A DNA stretch of 5,610 nucleotides. Source: Lachnospiraceae bacterium. GTDB lineage: Bacteria; Bacillota; Clostridia; Lachnospirales; Lachnospiraceae. The stretch is from assembly GCA_024691145.1 (NCBI GenBank), contig JAILNW010000436.1:1-5610 (forward strand). The letters run 5' to 3'. Position numbers and translations under genes: made by a program. Below the pieces are notes generated by a model, which ran no database searches, was not told the origin of the DNA, and saw nothing but the letters and a program-made list of their open reading frames with translations. This document shows, in pieces, positions 3,564 to 5,610 of the stretch. Every line of letters begins with the position of its first letter. Within the stretch, counting starts at the first letter, position 1.

Positions 3564-4559
3564 ATGAATATGAATTTATATGGAAAGAACTTTCTTACAT
3601 TGAAAGATTTTAGCCAAGAAGAGATAACATATTTCTTGGATCTTGCAGCAGAGTTAAAGGAAAAGAAAAAGAAGGGCATTCTTGTTGATGAATTTAAAGG
3701 AAAGAATGTTGCATTAATATTTGAAAAAACAAGTACAAGAACAAGATGCTCATTTGAAGTAGCAGCACACGATCTTGGTATGGGAACAACTTATCTTGAG
3801 CCTGCAAGTTCACAGATAGGCAAGAAAGAAAGTATCGCTGATACAGCAAGGGTTCTTGGAAGAATGTTTGATGGTATAGAATACAGAGGATATGGCCAGA
3901 GTATAGTTGAAGAACTTGCAAAGTATGCAGGTGTTCCAGTATGGAACGGACTTACTAATGAGTTTCATCCTACTCAGATGCTTGCAGATATGCTTACTAT
4001 AAGAGAAAAGTTAGGAAAACTTAAGGGAATCAAACTTGTTTATATGGGAGATGCAAGATATAACATGGGTAATTCATGGATGATTGCATGTTCTAAGATG
4101 GGGATGGATTTTGTTGCATGTGCACCTAAGAAGTATTTCCCTAATGATGAGTTAGTAGCAGAGTGCAAGGAATTTGCTAAAGCTTCAGGAGCAACTATTA
4201 CATTATGTGAGGACGTTAAGGAAGCTACAAAGGATGCAGATGTTATTTATACAGATGTCTGGGTATCCATGGGTGAGCCTGATGAAGTATGGGCAGAGAG
4301 AATTCATGACCTTCTTCCTTATCAGGTTAATAAAGCTGTTATGGATAATGCAAAGGACAGCGCAATATTTATGCATTGTTTACCGGCCTTCCATGATCTT
4401 GGTACAGATATAGGAAAGAAGATAGCAGAGAAGTTTAACATAAACGAGATGGAAGTTACTGATGAAGTATTTGAATCAGAACAGTCTGTTGTTTTTGATG
4501 AGGCAGAAAACAGAATGCATACTATTAAGGCAGTTATGTACGCAACGCTAAAAAAATAA
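3564..4559 (+). CDS. argF: Ornithine carbamoyltransferase
   Basis: Catalyses carbamoyl phosphate + L-ornithine to L-citrulline + phosphate, the sixth step of arginine synthesis (the same reaction runs backward in the arginine deiminase pathway). It is a cytoplasmic enzyme, trimeric in this family. Its 331 residues are full length. Carbamoyl-phosphate motif S-T-R-T-R is at 57-61, followed by C-S-F-E. H-P-T-Q is at 135-138. The ornithine loop D-V-W-V-S-M-G is at 231-237, and the catalytic H-C-L-P at 271-274. The C-terminus E-N-R-M-H-T-I-K-A-V-M is typical. The sequence type is close to enterobacterial ArgF/ArgI and to ArcB. No arcA or arcC lies nearby and ARG-box-like sites precede the promoter, so the anabolic name argF is preferred over arcB. 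I use the ATG at 3564, 10 bases after AGGGGG. A second in-frame ATG at 3570 is farther from any ribosome binding site. Confidence 0.96.
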   Translation: MNMNLYGKNFLTLKDFSQEEITYFLDLAAELKEKKKKGILVDEFKGKNVALIFEKTSTRTRCSFEVAAHDLGMGTTYLEPASSQIGKKESIADTARVLGRMFDGIEYRGYGQSIVEELAKYAGVPVWNGLTNEFHPTQMLADMLTIREKLGKLKGIKLVYMGDARYNMGNSWMIACSKMGMDFVACAPKKYFPNDELVAECKEFAKASGATITLCEDVKEATKDADVIYTDVWVSMGEPDEVWAERIHDLLPYQVNKAVMDNAKDSAIFMHCLPAFHDLGTDIGKKIAEKFNINEMEVTDEVFESEQSVVFDEAENRMHTIKAVMYATLKK

Positions 4560-4763
4560 AGTTATTTTTGTATAACATGTGGTAAAAATGGTAATAATTA
4601 CATAATAATTGGTAAAATTTGACAAATAGTAACGTGAAATTGCACAAAAAAGCATATAAAAAATAGTGAAGTTTGTGCACACTTATGTGACTCATAATGG
4701 TATACTATATCAGTAAACCCCAATACATTATATAGTTTTTGCTACACCCCATAAGTAACAAAA
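4560..4763. other. AT-rich intergenic stretch between convergent argF and ytvI-like gene
   Basis: No coding frame is supported here. Visible items are three copies of TGGTAA (4580, 4589, 4610), a direct repeat AATAATT (4593-4599, 4604-4610), an 8-bp inverted repeat TGCACAAA/TTTGTGCA (4641-4648, 4672-4679), and CCCCAATA at 4718-4725, repeated in the loop of the large hairpin at 4788-4795. A TTGACA at 4619-4624 has no -10 box at usable distance. Confidence 0.5.
4704..4740 (+). terminator. Weak AT-rich stem with T-run, possible argF terminator
   Basis: ACTATAT (4704-4710) and ATATAGT (4730-4736) are perfectly complementary over a 19-base loop, and the T-run of 4736-4740 follows. The stem is AT-rich and the loop is large, so termination would be inefficient. 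It lies about 145 bases after the argF stop. The only nearer candidate, GTTAT/ATAAC at 4561-4576, is weaker. Confidence 0.35.
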
Positions 4764-4828
4764 ATACCTTCTCCGAAGAGGACAGTTCCCCAATATAACT
4801 GTCCTCTTCTTTGTTGGGGAGAAGGTAT
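4759..4828 (-). terminator. Large nested hairpin terminator of the ytvI-like gene
   Basis: An outer 11-bp stem, ATACCTTCTCC (4764-4774) / GGAGAAGGTAT (4818-4828), encloses an inner 13-bp stem, GAAGAGGACAGTT (4775-4787) / AACTGTCCTCTTC (4797-4809). The left arms are contiguous, and on the right side 8 bases bulge out (4810-4817), so the whole is an almost continuous 24-bp stem. On the minus strand it is followed by TTTTTG, 7 bases beyond the stop codon of the transporter gene, as expected for its terminator. No T-run follows on the plus strand, so it is less suited to argF. Confidence 0.8.
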
Positions 4829-4835
4829 CTGACAT

Positions 4836-5610
4836 TTATTGTCTATACAAATGTATTATTTCCTGTTCATTAAGATCTTTTATAATAGTAAGGGCTATTG
4901 GAAGTCCAAGAAGACCAAGCGGTCCAAATACATAGGTTCCAACTATCATGCCTGCAAGTGTTAACAGAGGATGAAGTCCCACCTGCTTTCCTACAATTCT
5001 AGGTTCAATAATATTTCTTACAATTGTAACTATTATATATACAATGGCTAGTCCTATTGCAAGTGAAGAATTGCCCTTAACTATAGCGTATACAAGCCAA
5101 GGAAGAAGAATAGTTCCACATCCTACTATAGGAAGAATATCAAATATTGCAATAATCATTGCAATATAAAAGGAACCCTTAATTCCTATAATTAAAAAGC
5201 TTATAAAAAGCTCACAGAAGGTTATTAAAACAATTAATGCATATGACTTTACATAACGTCCTATATTTACAAAGAAAAGCCTTACAGCGTTATCTATGAT
5301 GTTCACAGCCTTTCCGGATAACTGCTTATATATAAATTCCTTAAAAAGTGTTAAATCAGCTGTAAAAAAGTAAGTAGACATAACACATATAATAAGATTT
5401 ACTATAAATCCAGGAACTGATACAGCAACGTTTCCAGTGAAGCTTACGATTGATGTGGATAAACTAGATAACTTTCCGCCAACTGTTGTTAAAATTGAGG
5501 ATATATCATATTCAACGTTATATTTATCCGCAAGTTTATCAAAATTTGATCCCCATTTAGTAAGCACAGGCAACATATCATTAGTAAAATATGATGGAAT
5601 CTTAAGAATA
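4836..5610 (-). CDS. ytvI: AI-2E family transporter, YtvI-like sporulation membrane protein, 5' end outside window
   Basis: A polytopic inner-membrane protein of the AI-2E exporter/PerM superfamily. 258 codons (257 residues and a stop) are visible, about two thirds of a usual 350-residue member. The frame stays open to the right edge (I-L-K-I-P-S-Y-F ahead of the first ATG at 5576), so the true start is outside. Several hydrophobic spans are seen, including one near visible residues 65-84 and a dense cluster at 123-245. The family hallmark is D-I-L-P-I-V-G-C-G-T-I-L-L-P-W (157-171), then R-N-I-I-E-P-R-I-V-G-K-Q-V-G-L-H-P-L (198-215) and G-P-L-G-L-L-G-L-P (229-237). The E-P-x-I-V-G-K-Q-x-G-L-H-P-L block and the G-x-G-T-x-x-x-P-W segment fit the YtvI branch known from endospore formers. 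The substrate is unknown. It could be another member of the family. It is convergent with argF and ends in its own hairpin. Confidence 0.88.
   Translation of the reverse strand, partial: ILKIPSYFTNDMLPVLTKWGSNFDKLADKYNVEYDISSILTTVGGKLSSLSTSIVSFTGNVAVSVPGFIVNLIICVMSTYFFTADLTLFKEFIYKQLSGKAVNIIDNAVRLFFVNIGRYVKSYALIVLITFCELFISFLIIGIKGSFYIAMIIAIFDILPIVGCGTILLPWLVYAIVKGNSSLAIGLAIVYIIVTIVRNIIEPRIVGKQVGLHPLLTLAGMIVGTYVFGPLGLLGLPIALTIIKDLNEQEIIHLYRQ

Noticed and set aside
3470..3921. Two minus-strand open frames (3470-3679 and 3694-3921)
   Set aside because: They overlap the argF promoter, leader and coding region on the opposite strand, and are Phe/Leu-rich shadows of Lys/Glu-rich argF codons.
4174..4413. 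Open frame of 79 codons on the plus strand
   Set aside because: It lies in another frame inside argF, with no ribosome binding site.
4619..4660. Plus-strand promoter from TTGACA at 4619-4624
   Set aside because: No -10 box at 15-19 bases; the nearest TATAAA is 30 bases away.
4775..4819. Stable H-type pseudoknot using CCCCAA and TTGGGG
   Set aside because: Four linking bases are too few to span a full 13-bp inner stem, so the two pairings are treated as alternatives rather than a simultaneous pseudoknot.

Overview
The window looks like chromosomal DNA of a low-GC Gram-positive anaerobe, most likely a Clostridia/Lachnospiraceae-type bacterium. The grounds are AT-rich codon use, strong AGGAGG-type ribosome binding sites, sigma-A promoters of the TTGACA-17-TATAAT type, a HrcA/CIRCE heat-shock operator, a Cna-B-like surface protein ending in a Gram-positive sorting-like tail, and a YtvI-type AI-2E family membrane protein. 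The lineage is inferred from style, not from a marker gene.

Layout, left to right. (1) 1-505 (+) is the 3' end of an unrecognised protein with a PepSY/YycI-like C-terminus. It converges on ilvN (550-1056, -), the acetolactate synthase regulatory subunit, and a perfect hairpin at 515-536 lies between them. (2) 1057-1677 separates ilvN from the next large gene. It holds the ilvN promoter, an inverted repeat, a previously untracked 27-codon ORF (1247-1330, +) with an excellent ribosome binding site and a single hydrophobic helix, a weaker 40-codon ORF (1442-1564, +), and promoter-like sequences overlapping a perfect palindrome (1614-1626). (3) 1678-2592 (+) is a secreted Cna-B-like wall-surface protein with a Pro/Thr/Glu stalk and a variant sorting tail, closed by a strong terminator. 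(4) hsp20 (2718-3152, -) has its own terminator, a 130-nt leader and a promoter whose -35 box sits inside a CIRCE element. (5) argF (3564-4559, +) is divergent from hsp20. Upstream are ARG-box-like sites, a TTGCAT-17-TATAAT promoter and a structured leader with two Shine-Dalgarno sequences. (6) 4836-5610 (-) is a 5'-truncated ytvI-like gene, convergent with argF and ended by a large nested hairpin terminator.

The genes do not form one operon. Each large gene seems to have its own control, and the set mixes amino-acid biosynthesis (branched-chain and arginine), proteostasis, surface display and a membrane transporter. No mobile element, CRISPR array, rRNA or tRNA was seen. The most interesting material is non-coding or very small: the argF leader that may bring a distant Shine-Dalgarno next to the start codon, the possible RNA thermometer in the hsp20 leader, the 27-residue membrane miniprotein, and the palindrome at the surface-protein promoter. 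I found no convincing new multi-gene system.
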